Assembly (NCBI RefSeq): GCF_015352425.1
Contig: NZ_JADKNH010000012.1
Location: forward strand, 1 to 64,000
DNA length: 64,000 bases
Direction of reading: 5' to 3'
DNA from: Fusibacter ferrireducens
GTDB lineage: Bacteria > Bacillota > Clostridia > Peptostreptococcales > Acidaminobacteraceae
The notes beneath the pieces are model-generated. The model had not been told where the DNA came from. It did no database searches and worked only from the letters and a program-made list of their open reading frames with translations. The position numbers were made by a program, and so were the translations under genes. This document shows positions 1-8,419 of the stretch, in pieces (position 1 is the stretch's first letter; each line of letters starts with the position of its first letter).

Positions 1-56
1 TGGTCTAATAAAAGAAACTGATATTTCCGTGGCTTAGACTAAAGCTTCATTTTTGT

Positions 57-93
57 AGGGCCTAAAAGACCTTTATTAAGTATGCCCTTTTTT
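57..93 (+). terminator. weak possible terminator of an upstream gene
   Basis: A 5-bp stem (AGGGC at 57-61 with GCCCT at 84-88) runs into a short T-run. It could end a gene left of the window. The stem is short, so this is tentative. The rest of 1-346 is AT-rich with no gene or clear promoter that I can support. Confidence 0.3.
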
Positions 94-346
94 ATTTTGA
101 GCTACTTTATTTTTCACGCTAGCACCTCTTTGGACTTAGTATACCTAATAATATACCCTCGGTTTTTTTGAAGAATCAACAATAGTGTTAAAATGTAGGA
201 ACATCAAATAATAGACAATACTAGAAATCATGCGTCAGAAGCTTTTAGATAGAATTTGAAGCGGGTACTGTAAATTATTTTATTAAATGTCTATAGATTG
301 GATATAAATAAAAGAGAGTATTATACAAAAATGATGGGGTGTACAT

Positions 347-3016
347 ATGTATAAAAAAAATTTCTCCACAATACGAGATGCAAATATTTTAAAACGATAT
401 TTGATTTATCTGTTGCCCATAATCATCTTATTTAACATTGGGTTCTCTTTGGTATATCAAAATGAAATTAATATTCTAGAACATAAATTTCAATCTAAAC
501 AGTATGAAGAAGTGGGGATACTGTCGTTTATTCTGAGCACATATTTTGATCAAATTCATGAAGATTTAAATATTATTTACCACTCCAATGAGTTTCAAGA
601 CTATATGGCAAGTACGACTGATCAAAGTTTAGAAGAAGTAATCCTCATGTTTGAGCGCTTCATGCACAGTAAACCCGATTATGTCCAGCTAAGGTATATT
701 GACCTCAGTGGACAGGAGATCGCCAGAGTAGATCAAATAGAAGGTCATGTCATTGCAATCAAAGACTTACAAGATAAATCAGAGCGCTATTATTTTAAAA
801 GTGCTGCCCAATTGGCTGAAGATCAAATGTATATCTCTAATTTTGATCTGAATGTGGAGCATGGTGTGATCGTATTTCCATATCAACCGGTTATCAGATT
901 CGCAATACCAGTTATTCGAGACAAGCTCAATAATGGGATTTTGATTATTAATATCGATGGAAAACAGTTTCTGTCCATATTAGATCATTATCAGAAGAAA
1001 GACTCACGGATTATTTCCACGGGGATTTTTGACAACCAAAATTTTTGGTGGTTTTCCAGTGCGGATGCATTCAATATTGATTTGACGTTAACAGATTTAA
1101 AAACACTGTATGAAGGTACTTTTTATGAAAAAGTGCTGGCAAAAAGATCGGGTGAATTTAACTTTCAAGACACCAACTATACCATATCTTATATCAAATC
1201 TGTAACAAATAAGGATTACGTATTTGAAGAAAATTACCCTTTTGGTCTTCTAAGCAGTTATAGTGTGAGTGATGCTATAAAGTCAAGTGAAAACATTGTA
1301 TTGACAAATGGCTGGATGAGATATCTTATGAATTTGATCTTGGCGTTTATTGTATGGCAAGCAACACTTTATCTATACAATAAGGAGTCAGAACAATTGA
1401 TGATCTTTGCATCTGGCTATATCAGCTTGTTCACTTATGATGGCGTGGTGATCACAGATCATATGGGTAAACTTATTTTTTGCAATCATGTCTACGAAAG
1501 TACTTTGGACTACACGATGGCCGAGTTAAAACAACAATCGGATAGAGTTGTTTTTTTTAAAAACATCGAGGCCAAAATTAACGCTGAGAATGCAATGTGG
1601 GAAGGCTATGTATGGGATGAAGCTAAAAATGGAACTCAAATATTCAAGTATCTTCGTGTTAAAGCCGTTCAAAATAAGTACAAAAAGATTCTGTACTATG
1701 TGGGTATTTTTTCAGAACCTAAATTAGACACGTCCCAAGTTTTAATTGAAAATCAGTTTTGGCGAAAACACCAGTATATTAGAGATGAACACTTTACCTT
1801 TGAGTCTGTTATGGCTGATTTTTACTCAAAGACATCAAGGATGGCAGTTCTTGCAATTCAATTATCTGATTTGCGTACCGATGAACGGACGATACATTCT
1901 ATGGATATCAGTAGTATTTCTAAGCTATTGAATGAACAGCTCGATAATTATTTCCATGAAAAATACAAGATAACTTTTTTAACGGAAGACCTAATTATTC
2001 TGGCAGTATCCATAAGTTATCAGGAAAACGCTGTTACTGAGTTGATGAGACGTGTTGATACGTCATTTGACGTGCTTAAAATGAGTGATAACTCTGTGAG
2101 TTATTTTGCGGGGATAGCTTTATCTCCTGAACACGGAGAGGCTATAAGTACTCTTTTCAATAATGCTCTGATCTCATTAAGAGCATTGAATCAGATTAAG
2201 AGAGCGCGATACCTCGTCTTTGACAGTCACTTGTTTGAAATGGTCAATAGAGAAATTCAGATATATGGAGATATTGGAAAAGCATTTAGAGATTCTGATT
2301 TTCATGTGGTCTACCAAGTTCAAAAGAGACTGGATACGAATAAAAATACGGGTGTGGAGGCACTTATCAGATGGCATAATAACAAGTTGGGCTATTTGCT
2401 CCCTAAGGAATTTATCCCAATTATTGAAGCATCGGAATATGTAAAAAGCATTGCAAAATATGTCATTAAAGAAGTCATTGACCATTATGCCCCGCTGAAG
2501 CCCTATTTGCCAGAAGGCTTTAGAATTTCCATCAATTTGACAGAACCTGAATTTATGGATAAAGAAGTTATCCATGAACTTCTAAACATCATCCAAGCAG
2601 GAGATTTAGAAGGGAATTATTTCTGTTTCGAAATTACTGAGTCTATTCTTATAGAAAGTCTTAATCAAACCAATGAAATTATAGACTTACTCCACAGCAA
2701 CGGCGTTATTGTGGCCATTGATGATTTTGGTACGGGATATTCTTCATTGCGCTATTTAAAGGCATTGAAAGCGGATAAACTCAAAATTGATAAGGCCTTT
2801 ATTCAAGACTATCCTCAAAATGATAATGGCGCCATGCTCAAAGCCATTGTTCGCATGACTGAGGAACTTGAAATAGATACTGTAATTGAAGGCATTGAAA
2901 CGCAGGAACAGTACGAATTTTGTCGCTTAAATGCTCAGCATGAATACCAGGGGTATTATGGTTCTAAACCAGTGGCAATAAGTGAAATTAGTAAAATGTT
3001 TTCCATGTCAAAATAA
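347..3016 (+). CDS. membrane-bound cyclic-di-GMP phosphodiesterase (Cache-like/PAS/degenerate GGDEF/EAL)
   Basis: 889-aa membrane sensor. One membrane segment lies near residues 18-36 and a second near 328-345, enclosing a roughly 290-residue extracellular sensor region of Cache-like length. A PAS-like domain follows (about 365-460), then a GGDEF-related region that has lost its GGDEF signature, and a C-terminal EAL domain. The EAL domain keeps the family's catalytic elements: EAL at about 671-673, the FEITES motif, DDFGTG near 792, KIDKAFI, an EGIET motif and QGYYGSKP near 868. It is therefore predicted to hydrolyse c-di-GMP, while the GGDEF part is probably regulatory or inert. The start is preceded by a GGGG-type ribosome binding site. 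It appears monocistronic, with a terminator candidate at 3152-3196. The ligand is unknown. Confidence 0.85.
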   Translation: MYKKNFSTIRDANILKRYLIYLLPIIILFNIGFSLVYQNEINILEHKFQSKQYEEVGILSFILSTYFDQIHEDLNIIYHSNEFQDYMASTTDQSLEEVILMFERFMHSKPDYVQLRYIDLSGQEIARVDQIEGHVIAIKDLQDKSERYYFKSAAQLAEDQMYISNFDLNVEHGVIVFPYQPVIRFAIPVIRDKLNNGILIINIDGKQFLSILDHYQKKDSRIISTGIFDNQNFWWFSSADAFNIDLTLTDLKTLYEGTFYEKVLAKRSGEFNFQDTNYTISYIKSVTNKDYVFEENYPFGLLSSYSVSDAIKSSENIVLTNGWMRYLMNLILAFIVWQATLYLYNKESEQLMIFASGYISLFTYDGVVITDHMGKLIFCNHVYESTLDYTMAELKQQSDRVVFFKNIEAKINAENAMWEGYVWDEAKNGTQIFKYLRVKAVQNKYKKILYYVGIFSEPKLDTSQVLIENQFWRKHQYIRDEHFTFESVMADFYSKTSRMAVLAIQLSDLRTDERTIHSMDISSISKLLNEQLDNYFHEKYKITFLTEDLIILAVSISYQENAVTELMRRVDTSFDVLKMSDNSVSYFAGIALSPEHGEAISTLFNNALISLRALNQIKRARYLVFDSHLFEMVNREIQIYGDIGKAFRDSDFHVVYQVQKRLDTNKNTGVEALIRWHNNKLGYLLPKEFIPIIEASEYVKSIAKYVIKEVIDHYAPLKPYLPEGFRISINLTEPEFMDKEVIHELLNIIQAGDLEGNYFCFEITESILIESLNQTNEIIDLLHSNGVIVAIDDFGTGYSSLRYLKALKADKLKIDKAFIQDYPQNDNGAMLKAIVRMTEELEIDTVIEGIETQEQYEFCRLNAQHEYQGYYGSKPVAISEISKMFSMSK

Positions 3017-3151
3017 TATTTTGAATGACGCATTGACCAATAGGTGGTATCCTAATATTTAGAGGAGTTATTTTAAGCAAATAGAAAAAGAAAGCTTACG
3101 AATCGTCAAAAAATAGTGGTTATGCAAACTAAAAACAAAAATATGAATAAC

Positions 3152-3196
3152 AAAGTGATCAAAATGTCGGAAAGGTATTTTAATCACTTTTATTTT
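3152..3196 (+). terminator. probable terminator after the EAL gene
   Basis: AAAGTGAT at 3152-3159 pairs with ATCACTTT at 3183-3190, extended by AAAA/TTTT, and is followed by a T-rich stretch. A TATAAT hexamer at 3200-3205 directly downstream may belong to the promoter of the next gene, although no good -35 box is seen. Confidence 0.55.
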
Positions 3197-3225
3197 AGCT
3201 ATAATAGGATCAGATGAATTGAGGG

Positions 3226-3657
3226 ATGAAAATGGACGCATTAGATTATGAAATTTTAAAACGACTTAAAGCAGATGGTCGTATCACACATGAAAAAATT
3301 GCTCAGGAAGTTAAGCTATCAAGGCCAGCAGTGCGCTCACGAATATTGGCTATGGAGAAAAAGGGCATTATTGAAGGCTATGCAACACGCATAAATTATG
3401 ATGCGCTTGGGTTTAATATCAGAGTTTTTGTTTACATCAAAGTATCGAGCCGATGCTATGAAGATATTATAAAGGAAATATACGAAGCGGTGCCACAACA
3501 ATTAATCATCGAAGAACACTTTAGAATATCTGGTGAATGGTGTCTGCTTTTGAGAGTCATGTGTCATTCACAAGAGGACATTACTCATTTTGTGGATGAT
3601 GTCTTAAAAATTGAAAGCGTTATTTCAACCAATACGGTATTCATTTTTAGATCGTAG
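3226..3657 (+). CDS. Lrp/AsnC-family transcriptional regulator
   Basis: 143 aa, the usual length for this family. The N-terminal winged HTH (MDALDYEILKRLKADGR, then KIAQEVKLSRPAVRSRI) and the C-terminal RAM/ligand-binding beta-alpha-beta domain are recognisable. Lrp/AsnC proteins are DNA-binding, amino-acid-responsive regulators that often control adjacent transport genes. The EamA-family exporter gene starts 70 nt downstream on the same strand, so it is a plausible target. The effector cannot be read from sequence. Confidence 0.88.
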   Translation: MKMDALDYEILKRLKADGRITHEKIAQEVKLSRPAVRSRILAMEKKGIIEGYATRINYDALGFNIRVFVYIKVSSRCYEDIIKEIYEAVPQQLIIEEHFRISGEWCLLLRVMCHSQEDITHFVDDVLKIESVISTNTVFIFRS

Positions 3658-3726
3658 CATTGAGCGTCCAGAGGAGCGTTCAAAATAGACAAAAGATGAT
3701 ATCATTTTATTGCACAAGGAGATCGT

Positions 3727-4629
3727 ATGGGAAGCTTACAGAATTATTATGGCGAATTGGCCGCTCTGGCCACAGCATTATGCTGGGCAGTTACATCTAC
3801 TTCATTTGAGCACAGTGCCAAGAAAATAGGTTCCATGAATTTGAACTTATGGCGGTTGTTCATTGGGCTCGTTTTTCTATCTATTTTTACAGGGCTGACG
3901 CGAGGGCATTGGTTTCCAACAGATGCCACACAATCCGAGTGGTTTTGGCTCCTGCTGTCTGGACTGGTGGGTATTGTAATTGGCGATTTGCTTCTTTTCG
4001 AAGCGTTTGTCCTCATTGGATCTCGTATTTCCATGCTGATTTATGCCAGTGTGCCACCGCTCAGCGGGATCATGGCCTTGATTTTCTTAGGCGAAAAGAT
4101 GACGCTATTACAAGTTATAGGCATGATGATCACACTTGCAGGGATTGCATCGGTTATATTAGTGACGGAAAAGGGCAGTAATAAAGTGGGCTTTTCACAT
4201 CCAATAATGGGGATTCTTTTGGCTTTTGGGGGAGCATTTGGCCAAGCCGCTGGCTATATTATCGGAAAATTTGGGATGTCGAATTATGATCCCTTTGCAG
4301 CGACTCAAATAAGACTATTGGCAGGTATTGCTGGATTTGTGGTCATTTTCACACTCAAAGGACACTGGCCTAAATTCAAAGCTTCATTTAAGAGAAGGGA
4401 TGCACTTTTATCACTTACCATGGGATCTTTTTTCGGACCATTCTTGGGAATTTCTCTATCACTCTATGCGGTTCAAAAAATCAATCCGGGTGTGGCATCT
4501 ACTTTGATTGCTATAACGCCAATACTTCTGATTCCATATGCCTTTTTCGTAAAACATGAGAAGGTGACTGCGAAAGAGGTCATCGGTACAGGAATAGCAC
4601 TTATAGGCATTGGTGTGATGTTTCTTTAA
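3727..4629 (+). CDS. EamA/DMT-family transporter
   Basis: 300 aa, almost entirely hydrophobic, with about ten predicted membrane helices in two EamA repeats (for example the GDLLLFEAFVLIGSRISMLIY and GSFFGPFLGISLSLYAV regions). The family moves metabolites such as amino acids or nucleosides across the cytoplasmic membrane, often outward. The ATG follows CAAGGAG at normal spacing. Its position just after an Lrp-type regulator suggests amino-acid export, which is inference. A strong terminator follows at 4699-4730. Confidence 0.85.
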   Translation: MGSLQNYYGELAALATALCWAVTSTSFEHSAKKIGSMNLNLWRLFIGLVFLSIFTGLTRGHWFPTDATQSEWFWLLLSGLVGIVIGDLLLFEAFVLIGSRISMLIYASVPPLSGIMALIFLGEKMTLLQVIGMMITLAGIASVILVTEKGSNKVGFSHPIMGILLAFGGAFGQAAGYIIGKFGMSNYDPFAATQIRLLAGIAGFVVIFTLKGHWPKFKASFKRRDALLSLTMGSFFGPFLGISLSLYAVQKINPGVASTLIAITPILLIPYAFFVKHEKVTAKEVIGTGIALIGIGVMFL

Positions 4630-4698
4630 ACCAAAGGATATTCGGAAAATAGCAGGTGATCGATTATTCTATTTTAGATTATTTTAACTGAAGCAAAG

Positions 4699-4730
4699 TC
4701 AGTTCATATGCAACATGAACTGATTTTTTT
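4699..4730 (+). terminator. intrinsic terminator after EamA gene
   Basis: Perfect 9-bp stem TCAGTTCAT / ATGAACTGA with a 7-nt loop, followed by seven T residues. Confidence 0.9.
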
Positions 4731-4734
4731 AATG

Positions 4735-4800
4735 CAACAAGATTTGAGCCATAAGCTGTGCTGAGGGATGTTCAACCTCAAACAGTGTTAGCGAAAATCG
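4735..4800 (+). repeat. family 1 repeat, left part only
   Basis: 66 bp beginning CAACAAGATTTGAGCC and ending AGCGAAAATCG. It matches the left two thirds of the full element at 59786-59883 (opposite strand) and starts 4 nt after the T-run of the terminator at 4699-4730. The right 32-bp hairpin arm is absent. The rest of the 4630-4915 gap holds only AT-rich DNA with a TATAAT at 4842-4847 that may serve the next gene. Confidence 0.85.
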
Positions 4801-4915
4801 TAAATTAATAGATTTGTATATAAATTATGAGACGCTTGTATTATAATGATAAATAATATTTTAGTAGCCACTGATGGTGCAATCATTGTCAATATATCTG
4901 TGCAAGGAGCAAATT

Positions 4916-6919
4916 ATGACTAGGAAGTCTTTGATAAAATTAATGATGGTCATAGGCATCATTGTGATAGGCGGTCTCTTGATAAGAGCTTATTTTGTGG
5001 ATGAAGAAAAAGCCAATCTGCTCATAAGTCAAAGCGAAGGCGAAAAAGCCATAACCATTGCAGCGGTAAACTCTGGTGCACCCTATTTGTATAGATCGGG
5101 TTCTGGAGAAGAAATCGGGTACAATGCAGACGTCTTAGCCCTGTTATCAGAGAAATTAAATGTCAAGTTTGTTTTCATAGACGTGGCATTTGATACCGCA
5201 ATGGAAATGTTAAATAACCATGAGATTGATCTGATATTGGGGCTTCAATACAATCCGGATTATGTGGATTCAATCAAGTATTCTAAACCCTTTATTGAGA
5301 ATGAATCCAGCGTATTTGTGAAAGCATCTTCAAGGGGGATCAATGGTTTTGGTGATTTAGAGGGCAAGAAAGTGGCCGTTTATAAAAATGACCCCTCCTA
5401 TAGTTATTTATCATCGCTGAGCGGCATTAGAATATTTAAGACAGAGTCTCTAGAGGATGCTGCCATGATGCTCAGATACGGAACCGTTGATGCTTGGGTA
5501 GGCAATTATAGAGAGAGCATATTATTGCTTAAAAACTCTAACTTTGAGGGCACTATAAAGATTGTTGGCAAAGGTGTTGAGTTGTTTCCATCTGCAATTG
5601 CCGCAAATAAATCTCAAGTAGAATTGATCCAGCTGATCAATGTAGGCATTGATTCCATAAAGGATTCAGATGAATTGTCAGAGATAGAAAACAAATGGTT
5701 TGGTGAAATCATAGAAGGGGATAATACAAATTTAAAACATTATCTGTATATAGCCGTGGGCACCGTTGTTTCGCTGGCTATTATCGTTGTGATTATCGCT
5801 CGAATCAATAAATTGCTTAAAAGAGAAGTAGATCGAAGGACTGCGGAAATAGAACACCGTAAAAAAATGAGTGAGGGTATGTTGCAAAGTCTTTCAGAGG
5901 GGATTATCACCATAGATTCTGAAAAAAAAATAATTTTTATAAATGATAAAGTGCTTGAATTGATCCATATGGAATCCCTGGAAAAATGTATCGGAAAAAA
6001 TATAGAAGAAACTGCTTTAAAGGATATCATATACGTATATCATTTAGAGCAATGTCTAAAGGATCGCGAGAAAGTCATTGGCGCTGAGAGAAGATTTAAA
6101 CTCAGTAACTTGGATTCGAAGATATATGAGTACAACATCACCCCTATCCTGTTGCCGCTAAGTGATGGTCTTACGGTTCCCGGAGCCACAATAGCCATCA
6201 GAGACAATACGGAGAATATTGTTTTAAAGGAACGCATGATAAAAATTGATAAACTCCAAAGTATTGGCAGGATGACTGCAGAGGTCGCACATGAACTTAG
6301 AAATCCCTTGACGAGTATGGATATGTACATTAAACTGTTACCTCAGAAATATAGTAATGAATCTTTTAGGACGCTTATGATAGAGGATCTATCCAGTGAG
6401 ATCAAGAGAATGAATGCTATTGTGGACAATCTTTTGGACCTTTCCAAAGTAAATAAGCCAAAAGTAGAAACATTTAATCTTTCCAGAGAAATAACAGGTA
6501 TTATTAGACTTGTAAAATTGCAACCGAATATGAGTAAGTTAGATTTTGTTCAAGAGATTGACAAGCATATACAGATTCACTTTGATAAAAATCAATTTGC
6601 CCAAGTCTGTGTCAACATACTTTCCAACGCAGTGGAGAAGCTGGAAAGTGAAAAAGAGGGACAAATCAAGGTGAGTGCAAAGGTTGTAGATCATGTGGTA
6701 AGATTGTATTTTGAAGATTCTGGCGACGCCATCCCGAAAGATATCATTGAAAGCATATTTGAACCGTTTTATACCACAAAAGACAAAGGCAATGGCCTTG
6801 GATTGTCAATCGTGTATGAATTGGTCTCAAAAAACAATGGCACAATACGCGCGTATAATTCGGCACAAAATAGACCAACTTTTGCACTGGATTTGAAAGG
6901 AGAATTAATGTATGGATAA
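4916..6919 (+). CDS. sensor histidine kinase with periplasmic solute-binding domain and PAS
   Basis: 667 aa from the ATG at 4916, chosen because AAGGAG sits 6 nt upstream; an in-frame ATG at 4874 has no such site. The layout is a TM helix (about 8-25), an extracellular SBP_bac_3 (amino-acid-binding-protein-like) domain, a second TM near 275-297, a PAS domain, and a HisKA/HATPase kinase core. The phospho-acceptor His is near residue 459 in AEVAHELRNP, and the N, D and G boxes are present (NILSNAV, DSGDAIP, GNGLGLSIV). The protein probably binds an amino acid or small peptide outside the cell and phosphorylates the sigma-54 activator whose gene overlaps it by 8 nt. Confidence 0.9.
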   Translation: MTRKSLIKLMMVIGIIVIGGLLIRAYFVDEEKANLLISQSEGEKAITIAAVNSGAPYLYRSGSGEEIGYNADVLALLSEKLNVKFVFIDVAFDTAMEMLNNHEIDLILGLQYNPDYVDSIKYSKPFIENESSVFVKASSRGINGFGDLEGKKVAVYKNDPSYSYLSSLSGIRIFKTESLEDAAMMLRYGTVDAWVGNYRESILLLKNSNFEGTIKIVGKGVELFPSAIAANKSQVELIQLINVGIDSIKDSDELSEIENKWFGEIIEGDNTNLKHYLYIAVGTVVSLAIIVVIIARINKLLKREVDRRTAEIEHRKKMSEGMLQSLSEGIITIDSEKKIIFINDKVLELIHMESLEKCIGKNIEETALKDIIYVYHLEQCLKDREKVIGAERRFKLSNLDSKIYEYNITPILLPLSDGLTVPGATIAIRDNTENIVLKERMIKIDKLQSIGRMTAEVAHELRNPLTSMDMYIKLLPQKYSNESFRTLMIEDLSSEIKRMNAIVDNLLDLSKVNKPKVETFNLSREITGIIRLVKLQPNMSKLDFVQEIDKHIQIHFDKNQFAQVCVNILSNAVEKLESEKEGQIKVSAKVVDHVVRLYFEDSGDAIPKDIIESIFEPFYTTKDKGNGLGLSIVYELVSKNNGTIRAYNSAQNRPTFALDLKGELMYG

Positions 6920-8258
6920 GCTATTGATTATAGATGATGAAAAATCAGTATTAAATGCACTCAAATTCACCTTTGAAGATCAGTTTGAAGTCTTGACGGC
7001 AAATAGTATGTTTGAAGTCAATGAAATGCTACTAAATCACCAACCCCAAATTGCATTGATTGACTTGAGATTCGGAAAAATATCCGGGCTCAAAGTCTTA
7101 ATGAAAATTAAAACCATGTATCCCGAGACGATTATCATTGTCATGACCGCTTTTGGGACAATTGAAACTTCAATCAAAGCTATAAAAATGGGAGCTTATG
7201 ATTATGTGGAAAAGCCCATTGAAGTGAATCGATTAAGGGAGATCATCAATAAGGCCATCCGCCATGATGATCAAAAAAAGAAGTTTCCGATGGCGCCATT
7301 GACAGAGTCCAATGTCTACAAATTAAGCGAGTTTCATTCGATGGCGATTCACTCTAGAAAGATGAAAGATATCTTAGATATTGTGGATCGAATTAGCAAA
7401 CTCAATGTGAATGTACTCATTCAAGGGGAAAGCGGTACGGGTAAAGAACTGATTGTAAGAGCTATTTATCAAAAAAGTGACCGATGCCATCATGAACTCT
7501 GTGTTGTCAATTGTGGTGCCATACCCGATAGTTTAATTGAATCAGAGCTCTTCGGACATGTTAAAGGGGCATTTACAGGTGCAGTGGATAATAAAAAAGG
7601 TGTTTTTGAGAGAGCACATAAAGGCATTTTATTCTTGGATGAAATAGGCGAGATGTCCTTGGCATCACAAGTTAAACTGCTTAGGGTTTTACAGGAGGGT
7701 GAGATTCAGCCTGTTGGCAGTGAAAAGAGCATTAAGGTAGATGTGAGAGTAATTGCAGCCACAAATCGAAATCTTGAAGAAGAAGTTGAAAAGGGTCGCT
7801 TCAGAAGTGATTTGTATTATCGGTTAAATGTACTCACAATTCAAGTGCCGCCTCTAAGGGAACGGAGAGAAGACATTCCCTATCTGATTGAGCACTTTAT
7901 AGAGAAAGCAAATGACTTATATGGCACCCAGGTTTCCGGGATCAGTAAAGGCGGTATGGAAACGCTGATGAGCTACGACTATAAGGGTAACGTGAGAGAA
8001 CTGGAGAATATCATTTTTCGTGCGGTGATTATGGCCAACGATATCATTGAAGAAATTGCATTGCCTGATTTGTCCAGTACTATAAAAGCGTATGAAGATG
8101 ATGTCATTCAAATTAAGGTGGGCACAAAATTAGCCGAAGTTGAGCAGGAAACGATTACACGCACTTTGGATGCTGTGAACGGCAATAAGGCGAAAGCTGC
8201 CAGATTGTTGGGAATCAGTGAAAGAAATATACACTATAAAACACAAAATAAAGAGTGA
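6912..8258 (+). CDS. NtrC-family sigma-54-dependent response regulator
   Basis: 448 aa. The REC domain carries the phospho-acceptor Asp near residue 51 (IDLRF) and the conserved Lys in YVEKP. The AAA+ domain has Walker A GESGTGKE (about 172), the sigma-54-contacting GAFTGA loop (about 219), Walker B LFLDEIGE and an arginine-finger region. A short Fis-type HTH ends the protein ([19 protein letters not shown]). The ATG overlaps the kinase stop codon, so the two are translationally coupled. A sigma-54 promoter lies 117 nt downstream of its stop, pointing to control of the peptide transport operon. A terminator separates it from that operon. Confidence 0.93.
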   Translation: MDKLLIIDDEKSVLNALKFTFEDQFEVLTANSMFEVNEMLLNHQPQIALIDLRFGKISGLKVLMKIKTMYPETIIIVMTAFGTIETSIKAIKMGAYDYVEKPIEVNRLREIINKAIRHDDQKKKFPMAPLTESNVYKLSEFHSMAIHSRKMKDILDIVDRISKLNVNVLIQGESGTGKELIVRAIYQKSDRCHHELCVVNCGAIPDSLIESELFGHVKGAFTGAVDNKKGVFERAHKGILFLDEIGEMSLASQVKLLRVLQEGEIQPVGSEKSIKVDVRVIAATNRNLEEEVEKGRFRSDLYYRLNVLTIQVPPLRERREDIPYLIEHFIEKANDLYGTQVSGISKGGMETLMSYDYKGNVRELENIIFRAVIMANDIIEEIALPDLSSTIKAYEDDVIQIKVGTKLAEVEQETITRTLDAVNGNKAKAARLLGISERNIHYKTQNKE

Positions 8259-8302
8259 ACACAAAGAGCATAAGCGCGAAAAGTATGAGCGCAAAAATAT
8301 CA

Positions 8303-8330
8303 TACCCTGCAAATTTTGCAGGGTATTTTT
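8303..8330 (+). terminator. intrinsic terminator after the NtrC-type regulator
   Basis: TACCCTGCAAA pairs with TTTTGCAGGGTA, followed by TTTTT. It separates the two-component genes from the sigma-54 promoter just downstream. Confidence 0.9.
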
Positions 8331-8374
8331 AAATGTGAGACATGCCGAATGAGATTATAAGCGATTTAAAGTTT

Positions 8375-8390
8375 TGGCATGATAATTGCT
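8375..8390 (+). promoter_or_regulatory. sigma-54 (-24/-12) promoter
   Basis: TGGCATGATAATTGCT fits the consensus TGGCAC-R-N4-TTGCW with a single mismatch, and the invariant GG (8376-8377) and GC (8388-8389) are exactly 10 bp apart. A start near 8401 would leave about a 20-nt leader before the ATG at 8420. The adjacent upstream gene encodes a GAFTGA-type activator, which makes the assignment strong. I could not identify an upstream activator-binding dyad. Confidence 0.85.
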
Positions 8391-8419
8391 TGTATAATTA
8401 ATAAGTGTAGGAGTCACAT

